Assembly: GCF_000620045.1 (NCBI RefSeq)
Contig: NZ_JHVH01000012.1
Location: 1-64,000, forward strand
Direction of reading: 5' to 3'
DNA: 64,000 nucleotides
Source of the DNA: Halomonas halodenitrificans DSM 735
GTDB lineage: Bacteria; Pseudomonadota; Gammaproteobacteria; Pseudomonadales; Halomonadaceae
Below the pieces are notes generated by a model. It made no database searches, had not been told where the DNA came from, and was given only the letters and a program-made list of their open reading frames with translations. The position numbers were made by a program, and so were the translations under genes. This document shows positions 53,125 through 64,000 of the stretch, piece after piece. Each line of letters begins with the position of its first letter. Position 1 is the first letter of the stretch.

Positions 53125-54723
53125 CTAGACGCCGGCGAAGGCTGCATAGATGGCAATCACCAGCACCACCAACACGATTCCCACGGGCACGGCTGCCTTC
53201 CAGGGCGTCAGGTCAACCGCCTGCACGTCTTCATGTACCCAGGCGGTATCACGTGGGCGCCACTTGCCGATCAACAGCATCATCGCCACCAGCAGCGCAA
53301 ACACCAGGGTCACGAAGTGGAACTCATGCATGATCATGGGCAGCTTGTTGAAGGGCGGCACGAAATAGCCGGCGGCGATCAACAGGCAGCCCCCGATCAG
53401 CGCGATCTTGGCGGCCATGGGAGGAACATGGCGGGAGAGTAGCCCCACCACCACTACCGCCAGGATGGGGATAAAGTAGATGGCATTCATCTTTTGCAGG
53501 TAGCCGAACAGGCTATCCTGCCCCGCCAGCAGGGGCGCGATGATCATGGTTACCACCGCCATGATCCAGCCGAATACCTTACCCGACTTGACCACCTGCT
53601 CCTCGCTAGCCTCCTTGTTGAGCACTCCCTTGTAGATCCCCAGGCTGAAGATCGTGGTGGTACTGTTGAGCGCCGAGTTGAACGACGAGAGGATGGCCCC
53701 CACCATCACGGCGGCGAAGAAACCCGTCAGGTATGGCGGAAGCACATTGAATACCAGCTGGCCATAAGCCTCGTCGGCGCGCACCCCCTGGTCGGCATAG
53801 AGGTGATAGGCAATGATACCCGGCAGCACCAGATAGAGCGGTCCCAGCAGCTTGAAGAAGCCGGTCAGCAACACGCCTTTCTGCCCTTCCGCGAGGTTCT
53901 TGGCCGCAAAGGTCCGCTGAATGATCTGCTGGTTGGTGGTCCAGTAGAAGACGTTGATCAAGAAGACCCCGGTGAACAGGGTGAAGAAAGGCACCTGCTG
54001 CTCGCTGCCACCGATGGAATTGAGCTTCTCCGGATCGCTCGCCTTGAGGACATTCCAGCCTTCCATCACGCCGTTGCCGCCGCTCACCGCCTGCAGCCCG
54101 AAGTAGACGATCACGAAGCCGCCGATCAGCAGTCCCACGCCGTTCAGGGTGTCGGAAACGGCCACCGTACGCAGGCCGCCGAACAGCGCATAGACGGCAC
54201 CGATGATGCCCACGATCCAGACGGTTAGCCACAGCAGCACGGTCGGCGACTGAATACCGGTGAGCCCCTGCAGGTCGAGCATGCCCTGCAACCCCATGGC
54301 GCCGGAGTAGAGGATGATCGGCAGCAGGATCACGGCATAGGCGATCAGGAAGATGACGTTGGTGATCAGCTGTGTGCCACGGTCGAAGCGGATCTCCAGC
54401 AGCTGCGGCAGGGTGGCAATGCCGCTTTTCAGGAAACGGGGCAGGAAAAACAACGCCAACGCCACCAGGGCAATGACGGCGACCACTTCCCAGGCCATCA
54501 CACTAAGGCCGTCGGTAAAGGCAGCGCCATTGAGTCCCACCATCTGTTCGGTGGAAAGATTGGTCATCAGCAGCGACCCCGCAATCAGCGGAAAGGTCAG
54601 GGTGCGGCCGGCCAGAAAGTAACCACTCGTGCTGGAGTGGTCGTCGCGACGCGTGATGCGCCAGGTGATGAAGGCGACCAGTCCCGTGAAGAACAGGAAG
54701 GACGCCAGGGTGAGGGCATGCAT
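53125..54723 (-). CDS. Sodium:solute symporter (SSS family, SglT-like)
   Basis: A 532-residue membrane protein with about 14 transmembrane helices and the LeuT-type SSS fold. [20 protein letters not shown] and [20 protein letters not shown] near the N-terminus and [20 protein letters not shown] in the middle are characteristic of the vSGLT-like sugar subgroup. It probably takes up glucose, galactose or a related sugar with Na+, useful for a halophile. The ATG at 54723 has AGAGGC. It is convergent with hexR. The 157 bases upstream hold no other gene. Confidence 0.82.
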   Translation of the reverse strand: MHALTLASFLFFTGLVAFITWRITRRDDHSSTSGYFLAGRTLTFPLIAGSLLMTNLSTEQMVGLNGAAFTDGLSVMAWEVVAVIALVALALFFLPRFLKSGIATLPQLLEIRFDRGTQLITNVIFLIAYAVILLPIILYSGAMGLQGMLDLQGLTGIQSPTVLLWLTVWIVGIIGAVYALFGGLRTVAVSDTLNGVGLLIGGFVIVYFGLQAVSGGNGVMEGWNVLKASDPEKLNSIGGSEQQVPFFTLFTGVFLINVFYWTTNQQIIQRTFAAKNLAEGQKGVLLTGFFKLLGPLYLVLPGIIAYHLYADQGVRADEAYGQLVFNVLPPYLTGFFAAVMVGAILSSFNSALNSTTTIFSLGIYKGVLNKEASEEQVVKSGKVFGWIMAVVTMIIAPLLAGQDSLFGYLQKMNAIYFIPILAVVVVGLLSRHVPPMAAKIALIGGCLLIAAGYFVPPFNKLPMIMHEFHFVTLVFALLVAMMLLIGKWRPRDTAWVHEDVQAVDLTPWKAAVPVGIVLVVLVIAIYAAFAGV

Positions 54724-54880
54724 GAATGAGCCTCTCTTATTGTTGGTGTCGGGGCCCGACCACACCGGCCGGAATGTCTGACATTAAGAACTACCATGCC
54801 ATTCTAGCCGGATCCCCGCCCGTCAATATTCGACATTGGTCAAAAGCCCCACCCTGGAGCGACTCTCGGCGCCAGGACCG

Positions 54881-55255
54881 CTAGTAGCTATAATCGATTG
54901 CCGCCACGGCGGCGGTAACGGTGATCTCCACCCTGAGCTCATCGGCCGGCAGCGGCGCACAAACACAGGTGCGTGCCGGGGCGTGACCGGTAGGCACCCA
55001 GGCATCCCAGACCGCATTCATGGCGGCAACGTCCTGGCCATCCTTGAGGTAGATGGTGGCGGTAAGCAGGTTCTCGCGATCGCTGCCAACCTCCTGGAGC
55101 AAGGCGTCCACGCGCGCCAGCATGCTCTCGGTCTGGGCGGTGATGTCGCCGTGGCGCGCCTCGGGGCCGGCCACCTGACCACAGAGATACGCGATGCCGT
55201 TGTGGATAACGGCACGGCTCATGCGCGCCTTGGTGTCGTAGCGATTGATGGTCAT
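54881..55255 (-). CDS. RidA-family enamine/imine deaminase
   Basis: A 124-residue member of the RidA/YjgF/UK114 family that hydrolyses reactive enamines and imines from PLP-dependent enzymes. Recognisable parts are [36 protein letters not shown] and [19 protein letters not shown]. The conserved arginine of the active site is present in [12 protein letters not shown]; the C-terminal [10 protein letters not shown] is typical. The ATG at 55255 has AGAAGAG; the frame to 55288 is less likely. A family subgroup outside the RidA core is possible. Confidence 0.8.
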   Translation of the reverse strand: MTINRYDTKARMSRAVIHNGIAYLCGQVAGPEARHGDITAQTESMLARVDALLQEVGSDRENLLTATIYLKDGQDVAAMNAVWDAWVPTGHAPARTCVCAPLPADELRVEITVTAAVAAIDYSY

Positions 55256-55393
55256 GGTCTCTTCTCGTCGTTGCATGAAAGGAAGCAACGATTATCGCCG
55301 CTGCGTCGGGCAGCGTCGATGGCTGTGCTCGCCTTCGCTTCAGCCGAATCTCCCGCCCATATCTCGGTCACGGCGAAGCCGGGTGCCCAATGC

Positions 55394-55420
55394 AAAAAGC
55401 CTGCGGCGAGGGCCGCAGGC
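55394..55420 (-). terminator. Terminator of the porin gene
   Basis: GCCTGCGGC (55399-55407) pairs with GCCGCAGGC (55412-55420) around GAGG; on the minus strand a T-run follows. It lies 62 bases after the porin stop. Confidence 0.8.
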
Positions 55421-55481
55421 AAGCATCGAAACAGCTACATATCAACAAGGCGAGAACCGGGCAATGCTGGGCCCTGCCAAC

Positions 55482-56997
<1,516 letters not shown>

Positions 56998-57128
56998 GGT
57001 CATTCTCGTCCTTTGTTATTGTCGCGACGGGTGATCATCAAGAGAGGCATCTCCCGGGGCCAAAGCGCCACCCCGGTGCGAAACACCATCCGAAACTTAA
57101 TCGATACAGGGCTTGGCTTCAAAACATA

Positions 57129-57148
57129 TTTTGTAATATCACTACCAA
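57129..57148. promoter_or_regulatory. HexR-like site in the porin / aldo-keto reductase intergenic region
   Basis: TTTTGTAATATCACTACCAA contains GTAATATCAC, nine of the ten positions of the GTAA-NN-TTAC form apart from one change. It is 130 bases upstream of the porin start. The remaining 256-base gap (56998-57253) has no gene. Confidence 0.4.
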
Positions 57149-57253
57149 TGTCTAAGATTTAGCGAAAAAAAGGCTCAATAACGGTAATAAAACAACAAAC
57201 CGCTCTCGCCATGACATACCCTGGCCCATCGACATCACCACTGAGGACAGACG

Positions 57254-58114
57254 ATGCCCCCCGAACCCCCTTCTCTCTCCCTGATGCTGGGTATGATGCG
57301 CCTGCATGAGCGCCCTGAACTACAGGCACCTGAGCGGCTGGCCGACTGGATCGAGGCTCGCCTCGACCAGGGCCTCGAGTGGTTTGATCACGCCGACATC
57401 TATGGCGGCGAGGGACTCAACGAACACCTGTTCGGCAAGGCACTGCATCGTCGCCCCAGCCTGGCACGACGGGTCCGGGTGGTCACCAAGGCGGGCATCA
57501 GGATGAACCGGGGGGATATCAAGCACTACGACAGCTCACCGGACTGGCTGACCGGTGCCATCGATCGAGCCCTATCGCGACTGGGCACCGAGCGTCTTGA
57601 CGTTTTCCTGATCCACCGTCCCGACCCGCTGATGGAGGCCGAGACCACTGCCCGGGTGCTGGACGATGCCGTGCGCGACGGCAAGATAGCGGCCCTGGGG
57701 GTATCCAACTTCCTTCCCGACCAGTGGCGTCGCCTTCAGTCGGCACTCTCATCGCCGCTGAGGCACCACCAACTGCAACTCTCCCTGAACCACTCCAGCC
57801 CACTGTTCGATGGCCACTTCGATGCGTTGCGCCAGGACGGCCTATCGCCCATGGCTTGGTCGCCGTTGGGAGGTGGCGCATTGTTCGAGGGGCAGGCCGG
57901 AAGGCTCCTGGAAAACATCGCCGCTCACCATGGCGTCAGCCCGGCCGGGGTGGCCCTGGCCTGGCTACGCCGCCTGCCGGGTTCACCGATGCCGGTGATT
58001 GGCACCCTCGACCCGACGCGGATCACGACCCTGCACGACGAGGCCTGGCTCTCCCTGTCACGGCAGGAGTGGTACGCCCTGCTGGAGGCGGCTCGCGGTC
58101 ACGAGATGGCCTGA
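57254..58114 (+). CDS. Aldo/keto reductase
   Basis: A 286-residue oxidoreductase of the AKR superfamily (YdhF-like group). The tetrad can be seen: Asp in GLEWFDHADIYGG, Tyr in the same stretch, Lys in VVTKAG and His in FLIHRPDPLM. The NADPH-binding end includes PMPVIGTLDPTRI. Substrate is unknown; sugar or aldehyde reduction is the usual role. Start ATG 57254 follows GAGGACAGACG. It is divergent from the porin, and the ABC transporter operon begins 157 bases downstream on the same strand; no gene is seen in that gap. Confidence 0.85.
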   Translation: MPPEPPSLSLMLGMMRLHERPELQAPERLADWIEARLDQGLEWFDHADIYGGEGLNEHLFGKALHRRPSLARRVRVVTKAGIRMNRGDIKHYDSSPDWLTGAIDRALSRLGTERLDVFLIHRPDPLMEAETTARVLDDAVRDGKIAALGVSNFLPDQWRRLQSALSSPLRHHQLQLSLNHSSPLFDGHFDALRQDGLSPMAWSPLGGGALFEGQAGRLLENIAAHHGVSPAGVALAWLRRLPGSPMPVIGTLDPTRITTLHDEAWLSLSRQEWYALLEAARGHEMA

Positions 58115-58271
58115 TACCCAGCTAGAATGCGACTAAAGTTGCGGTTGAACTTCGTCGCGAACGAAAGCTAACTTTGCTGGACAAGATCTTAATCGTTTAA
58201 GTTAAACAGAGACTTTCGGTAGATCGACCCGCTCTGAAACCATGACAACAACAAGCAACAAGGAAACCAGC

Positions 58272-59567
58272 ATGTTCAAGAAAAGCTTGATCTCTGCCAT
58301 GGTCCTGGCCGGTGCCGCCGGCAGCAGCCAGGCCCAATCAGCAGACCTGACCATTTCCTGTGGCGCCGTCGGCGCCGAGCTCACACTGTGCCAACAGGGT
58401 GTCGCCCTGTGGGAGGAAGAAACCGGTCACGAGGTCGACATCGTCTCCACCCCCAACTCTTCAACCGAGCGACTGTCGCTCTACCAGCAGATCCTCTCTG
58501 CCCAGTCCAACGACATCGACGTAATGCAGGTCGACGTGGTGTGGCCCGGTCTGCTGGCGAACCATCTGCTAGACCTCAGCGACATTCTCGGCAAGGACGC
58601 CGCCGAGGGTCACTTCGAGACCATTGTCGCCAACAACACCATCGACGACCGACTGGTGGCCATGCCCTGGTTCACCGACGCTGGGGTACTCTACTATCGC
58701 AAGGACCTGCTTGAGGCGCATGGCGTCGAACCCCCTGAAACCTGGGAGGAACTGACCGAGATCGCCGCTCAGATTCAGGCGGCCGAACGCCAGGCCGGCA
58801 ATGACAAGATGTGGGGCTACGTCTTCCAGGGCCGCGCCTACGAGGGGCTAACCTGCAACGCCCTGGAATGGATCGCCAGCTATGGCGGCGGCACCATCGT
58901 CGACGCCGAGGGCGAGATCACCATCGACAACGCGCAGGCCGCCGAGGCGCTGGATCTCGCCGCCAGCTGGATCGGCAACATCTCCCCGAAAGGTGCCCTC
59001 AACTACACCGAAGAAGAGGCCCGCGGCATCTTCCAGAGCGGCAATGCGATATTCATGCGCAACTGGCCCTATGCCTGGTCACTGGCACAGAGTGAAGAAA
59101 GCGACGTCCGCGGCAAGGTCGGCGTGGTCAAGCTGCCCCATGGCGGCGAAAACCACGGCGCCGCAGCTTCGGGCGGCGAAAACCACAGCGCCGCGACTCT
59201 GGGTGGCTGGAACCTCGCCGTATCCCGCTACACCGAGAATCCCGAACTCGCTGCCGACCTGGTGGCCTTCCTGACTGGCGAGGCCGAGCAGAAGCGCCGC
59301 GCCATCGAGGGTGCCTACAACCCTACCCTGGCTTCACTCTACGAGGACGAAGAGGTACTCGCGGCAGCCCCCTTCTTCGGCACCCTCTATGAGACCTTCA
59401 CCAACGCCGTGGCACGCCCCTCCGCCCCCACCGGCGACAACTACGGCCGCGTCAGCAACGGCTTCTTCAATGCCGTGCATCAGGTGCTTTCCGGTGACCA
59501 GAGCGGCGCCGAGGCCGTCTCCCGGATGGACAGCGAACTCTCCCGCATCAAGCGTCGCCGCTGGTAA
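58272..59567 (+). CDS. Alpha-glucoside ABC transporter substrate-binding protein
   Basis: A 431-residue periplasmic protein with a signal peptide (KSLISAMVLAGAAGSSQAQ). The fold and motifs (LYQQILSAQSNDIDVMQVDV, WPGLLANHLLDLS, MPWFTDAGVLYYRKDLLEAH) belong to the trehalose/maltose/sucrose group (ThuE/AglE). Its gene is the first of binding protein, two permeases, alpha-glucosidase and ATPase, so the substrate is probably trehalose, maltose or sucrose. An in-frame 30-bp duplication (GGENHGAAAS/GGENHSAATL) at about residues 290-310 is unusual. ATG 58272 has AAGGAAACC; the frame opening at 58242 is not used. No symbol is assigned because the sugar is uncertain. Confidence 0.88.
   Translation: MFKKSLISAMVLAGAAGSSQAQSADLTISCGAVGAELTLCQQGVALWEEETGHEVDIVSTPNSSTERLSLYQQILSAQSNDIDVMQVDVVWPGLLANHLLDLSDILGKDAAEGHFETIVANNTIDDRLVAMPWFTDAGVLYYRKDLLEAHGVEPPETWEELTEIAAQIQAAERQAGNDKMWGYVFQGRAYEGLTCNALEWIASYGGGTIVDAEGEITIDNAQAAEALDLAASWIGNISPKGALNYTEEEARGIFQSGNAIFMRNWPYAWSLAQSEESDVRGKVGVVKLPHGGENHGAAASGGENHSAATLGGWNLAVSRYTENPELAADLVAFLTGEAEQKRRAIEGAYNPTLASLYEDEEVLAAAPFFGTLYETFTNAVARPSAPTGDNYGRVSNGFFNAVHQVLSGDQSGAEAVSRMDSELSRIKRRRW
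59142..59201 (+). repeat. 30-bp imperfect tandem duplication in the binding-protein gene
   Basis: Units 59142-59171 and 59172-59201 encode GGENHGAAAS and GGENHSAATL. In related binding proteins one Gly-rich copy precedes the GGWNLAVS strand. Confidence 0.85.
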
Positions 59568-59581
59568 CCCAGGAGACTCTC

Positions 59582-60556
59582 ATGTCGACTCCCCTAACCC
59601 AACGCGCCCCTCAAGTGGGGCGTTCCTCACCGGCAGGTTACCGCGGCACCAAGGTGCGCCGTCAGCGGGTCCGCGCCGCCTGGCTGTTTCTCGCGCCGAT
59701 GCTAGTGGCCCTGGCTCTGGTGGCGGGCTGGCCGCTGCTGCGCACCTTCTACTTCAGCTTCACCGATGCCTCACTGTCGGATACCACCGGTGCCGCCTTT
59801 ATCGGCTTCGAAAACTATCTAGTCTACGATGACGGAGCCTGGTACGGCCTGCTCACCGACCCGGCATGGTGGACCTCGGTGTGGAACACCATCTACTTCA
59901 GTATCGTCTCGGTGTCACTGGAGGTAGTGTTCGGCATCATCGTGGCGCTGTTGCTCAACGTAGAGTTCAAGGGCCGCATGCTGGTGCGTGCAGCGGTGCT
60001 TATCCCCTGGGCCATCCCCACCATCGTCTCGGCCAAGATGTGGGCCTGGATGCTCAATGACCAGTTCGGGATCATTAACCACTTGCTGATGGCGCTGGGT
60101 ATCATCGACTCGCCCATCGCCTGGACCGCCAGTGCCAGCTACTCCATGTGGGCCGTGATCATGGTCGATGTCTGGAAGACCATCCCCTTCGTCGCGCTGC
60201 TGGTGTTGGCTGCCCTGCAGATGCTGCCCAAGGACTGCTTTGAAGCTGCCGAGGTCGACGGCATACACCCGATCAAGGTGTTCTTCCGCGTCACCCTGCC
60301 ACTGATCACCCCAGCCCTGCTGGTCGCCGTGATCTTTCGCCTTCTGGACGCCCTGCGCGTCTTCGATGTCATCTACGTACTGACCTCCAACTCCACCGAC
60401 ACCATGACGATGTCGATTTACGCCCGTCAGCAGCTGGTCGAATTTCAGGACGTCGGCTACGGCAGCGCCGCCTCGACGATGCTGTTTTTGATCATCGCCC
60501 TGGCCGTGGTGATCTACCTCTACCTGGGCCGCCGCCAACTGGGAGTCGATCAATGA
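59582..60556 (+). CDS. Alpha-glucoside ABC transporter permease 1 (MalF/ThuF type)
   Basis: A 324-residue inner-membrane protein with six predicted helices. The EAA loop (EAAEVDGIHPIKVFFRVTLP, where the ATPase docks) and the N-terminal AWLFLAPMLVALALVAGWPL segment are typical of MalF-like permeases. The N-terminal tail (about 40 residues) is basic. It has a strong AGGAGACTC ribosome site 15 bases after the binding-protein stop and overlaps the next gene by four bases. Confidence 0.9.
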   Translation: MSTPLTQRAPQVGRSSPAGYRGTKVRRQRVRAAWLFLAPMLVALALVAGWPLLRTFYFSFTDASLSDTTGAAFIGFENYLVYDDGAWYGLLTDPAWWTSVWNTIYFSIVSVSLEVVFGIIVALLLNVEFKGRMLVRAAVLIPWAIPTIVSAKMWAWMLNDQFGIINHLLMALGIIDSPIAWTASASYSMWAVIMVDVWKTIPFVALLVLAALQMLPKDCFEAAEVDGIHPIKVFFRVTLPLITPALLVAVIFRLLDALRVFDVIYVLTSNSTDTMTMSIYARQQLVEFQDVGYGSAASTMLFLIIALAVVIYLYLGRRQLGVDQ

Positions 60557-61395
60557 ACCCGTATCAGCTGATCAAGCTCGCCAAGCGAATAGGATTCTAT
60601 GCCCTGATCGCCTTGGTGATGGTCTATGCAGTCTTCCCCTTCTATTACGCCGTGATCACCTCGCTGAAACCCTCCAGCGAACTCTTTGAGGTGGACTACT
60701 GGCTTTCCTCGGTGGACGTCGGCAACTACGTGCAAATCTTCACCCAGAAGAGCTTCGTGCGCGCCATTTTCAACTCCATCATCGTCTCTCTCTCCGTGGT
60801 CTTCATCGCCCTGCTGCTCGGTATCACCGCCTCCTATGCGCTGGGGCGGGTACGTTTCCGCGGCCGAACTACGGTGATGCTGGTGATCCTCGGGGTTTCG
60901 ATGTTTCCCCAGGTCGCGGTGCTCTCCGGACTGTTCGAGGTCATTCGAAGCCTGAATCTCTATAACAATCCCGGCGGGCTAATCCTGAGCTATACCATCT
61001 TTACCCTGCCCTTCACCGTCTGGGTACTGACTACCTTCATGCGTCAGCTGCCCATGGAGCTCGAGGAGGCTGCCATCATGGATGGCGCCACTCCCTGGGT
61101 GACTATCACTAGAGTATTCCTGCCGCTGATGTGGCCGGCCATGGCAACCACCGGCTTATTGGCGTTTATCGCCGCCTGGAACGAATTCCTGTTCGCCTTG
61201 ACCTTCACCCTCACCGACAGCCAGCGAACCGTGCCAGTGGCTATTGCCCTGATCTCCGGCGGCAGTCAACACGAGCTCCCCTGGGGGCCGATCATGGCCG
61301 CCTCGGTCACCGTCACCGTACCACTGGTGATTCTGGTGATGATCTTCCAACGTCGCATCGTCTCCGGCCTGACCGCCGGCGCCGTAAAAGGATAA
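60553..61395 (+). CDS. Alpha-glucoside ABC transporter permease 2 (MalG/ThuG type)
   Basis: A 280-residue inner-membrane permease with six helices and the EAA motif EEAAIMDGATPWVTITRVFL. The C-terminal VSGLTAGAVKG, a contact with the nucleotide-binding protein, is characteristic of the MalG group. It starts within the stop of permease 1 (ATGA overlap). Confidence 0.9.
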   Translation: MNPYQLIKLAKRIGFYALIALVMVYAVFPFYYAVITSLKPSSELFEVDYWLSSVDVGNYVQIFTQKSFVRAIFNSIIVSLSVVFIALLLGITASYALGRVRFRGRTTVMLVILGVSMFPQVAVLSGLFEVIRSLNLYNNPGGLILSYTIFTLPFTVWVLTTFMRQLPMELEEAAIMDGATPWVTITRVFLPLMWPAMATTGLLAFIAAWNEFLFALTFTLTDSQRTVPVAIALISGGSQHELPWGPIMAASVTVTVPLVILVMIFQRRIVSGLTAGAVKG

Positions 61396-61401
61396 ACACT
61401 C

Positions 61402-63039
61402 ATGTCATTGACGGACTCCAAGATGCAAGAATCAATCTCCTGGTGGCGCGGAGGCGTCATCTACCAGATCTATCCACGTAGCTTCCTGGACAGCAACGGC
61501 GACGGCATTGGCGATCTGCCGGGCATTACCGAGAAGCTCGACTACGTGGCCTCACTAGGCGTCGACGGCATCTGGCTGTCGCCCTTCTTCACTTCGCCGA
61601 TGCTCGACTTCGGCTACGACATCAGCGACTACCGTGACGTCGACCCGATGTTCGGCACCCTCGGTGACTTCAAGGCGCTGCTGAAGCGTGCCCATGCCCT
61701 GGGCCTGAAAGTGATGATCGACCAGGTCATCAGCCATACCTCGGATCAGCACCCCTGGTTCCAGGAGAGCCGCCAAGACCGTACAAACGACAAGGCCGAC
61801 TGGTTCGTGTGGGCAGACCCCAAGCCCGACGGCACGCCACCCAATAACTGGCTGTCGATCTTCGGAGGGGCAGCCTGGACCTTCGACTCCCGTCGCCGGC
61901 AGTACTATCTGCATAACTTCCTGAAAAGTCAGCCGGATGTGAACTTCCACCATCCGGAGGCGCGCCAAGCTCAGCTCGACAACATGCGCTTCTGGCTCGA
62001 GCTCGGCGTCGATGGTTTTCGTCTCGATACCGTCAACTTTTATTTCCACGACACAGCGCTGCGCGACAACCCGCCGGTGCCCGAGGGCGAGGCCAAGACC
62101 CTGGGGGCACCGGACAGCAACCCCTACACCTGGCAACGTCACGTCTATGACCTGAGCCGCCCGGAGAATCTCGATTTCCTCAAGGAGCTACGCGCCTTGA
62201 TGAACGAATTTCCCGGCACCACCACAGTAGGCGAGATCGGCGACGACAACCCTCTCGAGCGCATGGCCGAGTACACCGCCGGCGGCGACAAGCTGCACAT
62301 GGCCTATACTTTCGACCTGCTCAACGCTCCCCACTCGCCGGCCTACATTCGCGAGGTAGTCGACCGCTTCCAACGGCTCGCCGGCGACGCCTGGCCCTGC
62401 TGGGCATTATCCAACCACGATGTGGTACGCAGCGCGACCCGCTGGGGAGCCGACGAAGACCCCGTTGCCTACCCCAAGGTAGCCCTGGCCATGGCCCTGT
62501 CGCTGCGCGGCAGTATCTGCCTCTACCAAGGCGAAGAGCTAGGCCTTCCCGAGGCCGATGTGCCCTTCGAGCGTATTCAGGATCCTTACGGCAAGGTGTT
62601 GTGGCCAGAGTTCAAGGGCCGCGACGGCTGCCGCACACCGATGCCCTGGACCCACAGCGAACAGGGCGGATTCTCGCAGGTGGAGCCGTGGTTACCGGTA
62701 GAGGAGCGCCACCTTCCCCTGGCCGTCGCCAATCAGCAAGGCGATGCCAATTCGGTGCTCAATGCCACTCGCACCCTGCTGGCCTTCCGTCGTCAGCACG
62801 CCGCCCTGATCGAGGGGGATATCCACCTCGTGGAGGTTGGCGAAGAATTGCTCGGCTTCGTGCGCGAAGGGAGCCAGGAGCGCCTTCTATGTGTCTTCAA
62901 CCTCAGCGACAAGACCCTGAGCACGACGCTGCCTCAGTCCGGCACTCCGCTCCGGGGGCACGGCTTTATCTCGACACTCGATGGCAACACCCTGACCCTG
63001 CCGCCTTACCAGGCAGCCTTCCTGTCCCTCGACCACTAA
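61402..63039 (+). CDS. Alpha-glucosidase, GH13 (Halomonas HaG-like)
   Basis: A 545-residue cytoplasmic oligosaccharide hydrolase. WWRGGVIYQIYPRSFLDSNG and DISDYRDVDPMFGTLGDFK are GH13 blocks; the nucleophile is in GFRLDTVNFYFHD, the acid/base in TTVGEIGDDNP and the third acid in LSNHDVVRSATRWG. From memory it is very similar to the Halomonas H11 enzyme that hydrolyses and transglucosylates maltose and small alpha-glucosides. It has no signal peptide, so sugars are imported intact. It lies between the second permease and the ATPase, and releases glucose for Glk. Confidence 0.95.
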   Translation: MSLTDSKMQESISWWRGGVIYQIYPRSFLDSNGDGIGDLPGITEKLDYVASLGVDGIWLSPFFTSPMLDFGYDISDYRDVDPMFGTLGDFKALLKRAHALGLKVMIDQVISHTSDQHPWFQESRQDRTNDKADWFVWADPKPDGTPPNNWLSIFGGAAWTFDSRRRQYYLHNFLKSQPDVNFHHPEARQAQLDNMRFWLELGVDGFRLDTVNFYFHDTALRDNPPVPEGEAKTLGAPDSNPYTWQRHVYDLSRPENLDFLKELRALMNEFPGTTTVGEIGDDNPLERMAEYTAGGDKLHMAYTFDLLNAPHSPAYIREVVDRFQRLAGDAWPCWALSNHDVVRSATRWGADEDPVAYPKVALAMALSLRGSICLYQGEELGLPEADVPFERIQDPYGKVLWPEFKGRDGCRTPMPWTHSEQGGFSQVEPWLPVEERHLPLAVANQQGDANSVLNATRTLLAFRRQHAALIEGDIHLVEVGEELLGFVREGSQERLLCVFNLSDKTLSTTLPQSGTPLRGHGFISTLDGNTLTLPPYQAAFLSLDH

Positions 63040-63060
63040 CGCCATACAACATAAAACAAG

Positions 63061-63081
63061 AGCCGGCCTTCGCGGCCGGCT
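63061..63081 (+). terminator. Intercistronic hairpin before the ATPase gene
   Basis: AGCCGGCC (63061-63068) pairs with GGCCGGCT (63074-63081) around TTCGC. No T-run follows. It abuts the AGGAG ribosome site of the next gene, so it may protect the upstream mRNA or modulate translation rather than terminate. Confidence 0.55.
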
Positions 63082-63093
63082 AGGAGTCGCAAG

Positions 63094-64000
63094 ATGGCAA
63101 GCGTGACCCTGGAAAAGCTCAACAAGACCTTTGGTAGCACCCATATCATCAAGGACGTCGATCTGCGGGTCGGCAACGGAGAATTCGTGGTCTTCGTCGG
63201 TCCTTCAGGCTGCGGCAAATCGACCCTGCTACGCCTGATTGCCGGACTGGAGTCGATCAGCGACGGCGAGCTCAAGATTTCCGATGACGTGGTCAATGAC
63301 CTACCGCCTCGCGAGCGTGGGGTGGGCATGGTATTCCAGTCCTATGCGCTCTATCCGCACATGACGGTGTACGAGAACATGGCCTTCGGACTCAAGCTGG
63401 CCAAGACCGACAAGCAGGGCATCGAGCAGCGAGTGATGAATACCGCCCGTATCCTGCAGCTCGAGGAACTGCTGCATCGTAAACCCAAGGAGCTCTCCGG
63501 CGGCCAACGCCAACGGGTTGCCATGGGCCGAGCCATGGCCCGCGAGCCACGCATACTGCTGTTCGATGAACCCCTCTCCAACCTGGATGCCTCGCTGCGA
63601 GTGCAGATGCGCAACGAGATCGCCCGTCTGCACCACCGCCTGGGCTCCACCATGATCTACGTCACCCACGACCAGGTGGAGGCAATGACCCTGGCCGACA
63701 AGATCGTGGTGCTGCGCGACGGCCGCATCGAGCAGGTGGGCAGCCCACAGACGCTCTACCAGCAGCCGGCGACGAAGTTCGTGGCAGGCTTCATCGGCTC
63801 GCCAACCATGAACTTCATGCCGGCCGAACTAGTCGGCGGCGCCGAGGCGGGCTGCCGGGTCAGGGCTCCCGGACTCGGCGAGTTGCCCCTGCTCCAGGAT
63901 GCCAGTGGCCAGAACGCCGGTGCCGAGCTGTCGCTGGGGGTGCGCCCCGAGCATCTGCGCCTTGCCGAGGCCGACGGCGAGAACGCCTTCGAGATCGTTA
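63094..64000 (+). CDS. Sugar ABC transporter ATP-binding protein (MalK/UgpC type, partial)
   Basis: The first 302 residues of an ABC ATPase cut by the window end (full family length about 360-370). Walker [19 protein letters not shown], signature [19 protein letters not shown], Walker [14 protein letters not shown] and the switch histidine (YVTHDQVEA) are present, followed by the MalK-type regulatory domain (GVRPEHLRL). ATG 63094 follows AGGAGTCGCAAG. It energises the two permeases above and, in MalK-like proteins, can interact with a regulator. Confidence 0.93.
   Translation, partial: MASVTLEKLNKTFGSTHIIKDVDLRVGNGEFVVFVGPSGCGKSTLLRLIAGLESISDGELKISDDVVNDLPPRERGVGMVFQSYALYPHMTVYENMAFGLKLAKTDKQGIEQRVMNTARILQLEELLHRKPKELSGGQRQRVAMGRAMAREPRILLFDEPLSNLDASLRVQMRNEIARLHHRLGSTMIYVTHDQVEAMTLADKIVVLRDGRIEQVGSPQTLYQQPATKFVAGFIGSPTMNFMPAELVGGAEAGCRVRAPGLGELPLLQDASGQNAGAELSLGVRPEHLRLAEADGENAFEIV

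Overview
The window reads as chromosomal DNA of a halophilic gammaproteobacterium of the Halomonadaceae (Halomonas or a close relative). The reasons are the high GC content, a GH13 alpha-glucosidase that from memory is very close to the Halomonas H11 enzyme, the block ftsB-ispD-ispF-truD-surE-pcm-nlpD-rpoS, and a complete Entner-Doudoroff set under a HexR-type regulator. No database search was possible; identities come from motifs, lengths and gene order.

Layout. (1) 1-6510 is an accessory region of lower GC: the end of an IS3-family element, a brxA (BREX phage defence) gene cut off by that IS, and a tightly packed four-gene cassette of three different tyrosine recombinases plus a small coiled-coil protein, ending just upstream of ettA. 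An imperfect 16-bp direct repeat lies at both edges of the cassette. (2) 6518-17912 is housekeeping: ettA, lpxL, alr, then rpoS, nlpD, a DUF368 undecaprenyl-phosphate translocase, pcm, surE, truD, ispF, ispD and ftsB. (3) 18051-25559 is a functional-amyloid (Fap) locus in the order two small secreted proteins, fapB, fapC, fapD, fapE, fapF. A perfect sigma-54 promoter precedes it and a dedicated VpsR-like enhancer-binding protein lies next to it. (4) 25748-28373 holds an acetyltransferase-like gene and a coniferyl aldehyde dehydrogenase-type gene.

(5) 28516-53041 is a large sugar-catabolism region: edd-glk-mutarotase-fructokinase; a polyol operon (SorC-type regulator, NCS1-type transporter, HAD phosphatase, kinase, mannitol dehydrogenase); pgi; fructose PTS fruBKA with its FruR/Cra repressor; and zwf-pgl-eda divergent from hexR. 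(6) 53125-64000 adds uptake: an SSS symporter, RidA, a LamB-like porin broken by a frameshift, an aldo/keto reductase, and an alpha-glucoside ABC transporter with an alpha-glucosidase whose ATPase gene runs off the window.

How it works together: maltose-type sugars, glucose, fructose and polyols enter by separate porin, ABC, SSS, PTS and NCS1 routes. They are converted to glucose-6-phosphate or fructose-phosphates and drained through Zwf-Pgl-Edd-Eda. Palindromes with the core GTAA-NN-TTAC lie upstream of edd, pgi and zwf, with weaker forms before hexR and the porin, and suggest common HexR control. A recurrent oddity is short tandem duplication inside or next to genes (nlpD, the DUF368 gene, the mutarotase, zwf, the porin and the ABC binding protein). 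In the porin it is associated with a broken reading frame.
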